The position numbers were made by a program, and so were the translations under genes. The notes under the pieces are model-generated. The model ran no database searches. It was not told the origin of the DNA and worked only from the letters and a program-made list of their open reading frames with translations. A DNA stretch of 64,000 nucleotides from NCBI RefSeq assembly GCF_014117445.1, contig NZ_CP059851.1, forward strand, positions 2,232,001 through 2,296,000, read 5' to 3'. This document shows positions 62,961-64,000 of the stretch, in pieces. This DNA comes from Sandaracinobacteroides saxicola. Its GTDB lineage: Bacteria; Pseudomonadota; Alphaproteobacteria; Sphingomonadales; Sphingomonadaceae. The stretch's first letter is position 1. Every line of letters starts with the position of its first letter.

Positions 62961-63194
62961 ATGGCGAGCGTGACGGTGTCGGCGGAGGATGAGGCCTGGA
63001 TCGCGGCGCAGGTGCGGGCGGGGCGGGCGCGGGATGCGGCGTCACTGATTTCGGCGCTGATGGAGCGCGAGCGGGCGGATGCAGCGAAGCTGGCGACGTT
63101 GCGGGCCATGGTGGAAGAGGGCCGGCAGAGCGGGATCAGCAGCCGGACGATCGATGATATTTTCGCCGGTGCGATGGCGAAGGCGGGCGCCTAG
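62961..63194 (+). CDS. ParD-like ribbon-helix-helix antitoxin
   Basis: A 77-residue protein with a short beta-strand (MASVTVSAEDEAWIAAQV), two helices of the ribbon-helix-helix fold (DAASLISALMERERADAAKL) and a C-terminal toxin-binding tail (QSGISSRTIDDIFAGAMAKAG). It resembles ParD antitoxins that pair with ParE. No ParE-like gene follows within the window, so it may be solitary. AAGGAG lies 8 nt before the ATG. Confidence 0.78.
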   Translation: MASVTVSAEDEAWIAAQVRAGRARDAASLISALMERERADAAKLATLRAMVEEGRQSGISSRTIDDIFAGAMAKAGA

Positions 63195-63245
63195 TTTCTT
63201 CCGACGGAACAGTTCACCAGATGAACCGTCGCCGCAATTCAGCCT

Positions 63246-63758
63246 CTAGTCGTCCTTGAATCCCATGCCTCTGAGGCCGCCGCCGGTGTGGTTGCCGATT
63301 TGCGTTCCGGTAACGTCCTCTCCGTCAAAGTCGTTCGTTCGGAGCGCCAGGGCGAATTCGACAAGCTCGTCTCGGACAGTCGCGCTGTGCAGGGGATATT
63401 CGTGGGCGATGGCGTTATCCACCGTTCCCGGCAATCCCCGTTCCACGTCATCCCTGGGCGTGGCGCGGGGATAATTCCCGATCAGATAGTTTTTCATGTC
63501 CGCGATCCATTGTGCCCTTCGCGCGCCGCAGAAACCCTGAATGGTCAGGGGCGCAGGTGGCAGGGCGTTCAGGTTGAGCTTGCTGTAATATTTGAGCCGG
63601 GTGGAGCGAGCGGGATCGCGAGCGACATTTTCCTGACCCACCGCCACCTCCAGCGACGTTGCCCGGTCGGCCTCTCTTTCAAGGTCTTCGAAGGCGTTGA
63701 CGATCTCTCTGGGTGCCTGCAGCAGCCGGGCGGGCGTGAGGAGCGGTGTTCGCGCCAT
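63246..63758 (-). CDS. Hypothetical protein
   Basis: A 170-residue protein that is not recognised. It is charged, with an acidic helix-like N-terminal half (REIVNAFEDLEREADRATSL). The C-terminal part ends in a glycine-rich run (GTQIGNHTGGGLRGMGF). GATGGAGGTTCC precedes the ATG. A longer upstream frame to 63899 lacks a ribosome site. Base composition is lower in GC than the rest, so the gene may be recently acquired. Downstream to 64000 nothing clear is seen. Confidence 0.55.
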   Translation of the reverse strand: MARTPLLTPARLLQAPREIVNAFEDLEREADRATSLEVAVGQENVARDPARSTRLKYYSKLNLNALPPAPLTIQGFCGARRAQWIADMKNYLIGNYPRATPRDDVERGLPGTVDNAIAHEYPLHSATVRDELVEFALALRTNDFDGEDVTGTQIGNHTGGGLRGMGFKDD

Positions 63759-64000
63759 GGAACCTCCATCATGTGCTGACAGGGAATTGTTAAGAAGGTG
63801 GTAGGCTTGATGGCCAGCGGCTGCAATGCGAAACGGTGAGCTTGGACGTGCAGTGCGGTAATATGCGGAGCGGCGCTTAATGCGAAGATTGCGCAGCAAT
63901 CAGCGAGTTAACGCACGACACCGGGTAGTGCGCTGCCCCCTTTCGGCAGGGCATGCTTGAAATAAACTTGCCGTGAAGTGCAAGCAATACCTAGCGGCGA

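Overview
The window looks like chromosomal DNA of a GC-rich alphaproteobacterium of the order Sphingomonadales. Evidence is the two PEP-CTERM proteins with the sphingomonad-type PEPATWAMM sorting tail, the UrcA protein, the alphaproteobacterial Cbp3-type cytochrome bc1 chaperone next to a DUF177 protein and bamE, the SDHAF4-type protein and the L36 and L28 proteins. The genes are mostly housekeeping and densely packed, often with ATGA or GTGA stop/start overlaps. No rRNA, tRNA, CRISPR array or transposase gene was seen.

Layout. 0-5 kb: TPR protein, purEK, sppA, a polytopic membrane protein and a lipoprotein. 5.6-13.4 kb: TrmA-type RNA methyltransferase, two PEP-CTERM proteins, a papain-like protein, and a polyamine pair (PLP decarboxylase plus deoxyhypusine-synthase-like enzyme). 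13.6-17.6 kb: acyl carrier protein, then the overlapping operon dapF-mtaB-ftsY-yciB. 17.7-23.6 kb: M17 peptidase, DUF3089 hydrolase, secreted unknown, aldehyde dehydrogenase, metallophosphoesterase. 23.9-26.8 kb: a three-gene type III polyketide cluster (PKS, methyltransferase, FAD oxidoreductase). 26.8-32.9 kb: SWIB protein, modABC, glutathione transferase, gpmA-GNAT-M14 operon, DUF4136 lipoprotein. 33-39.5 kb: rpmJ, HAD hydrolase, YciI, rpmB, phytase-like protein, recQ, glycine-zipper protein. 39.7-45.2 kb: rsmB-like, SDR, SDHAF4-like, aminotransferase, DUF177, UQCC and bamE. 45.5-47.2 kb: a DNA methyltransferase with a C-terminal PD-(D/E)XK-like domain. 47.7-53.5 kb: the classical rimP-nusA-ylxR-infB-rbfA operon. 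53.7-64 kb: urcA, a CadC-like TPR regulator, hisGD, topoisomerase IB, an SDR, glpK, a MerR regulator, a lone ParD-like antitoxin and an unknown protein.

The most unusual content is a dense set of structured dispersed repeats. Three copies of a 190-260 bp multi-hairpin element sit at gene 3' ends; their stems change sequence while the pairing and the linkers are kept, and each carries an intrinsic terminator. Two copies of a ~145 bp near-palindromic MITE-like element supply stop codons to the genes beside them. There are also many ~50-70 bp C-rich/G-rich double-hairpin repeats, one of them in frame inside mtaB.

A perfect 16-bp parS site lies in hisD, and base use changes from C-rich to G-rich on the plus strand between about 50 and 56 kb. 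Together these suggest the window is close to the replication origin. No DnaA-box cluster was found, so the origin itself is not called.
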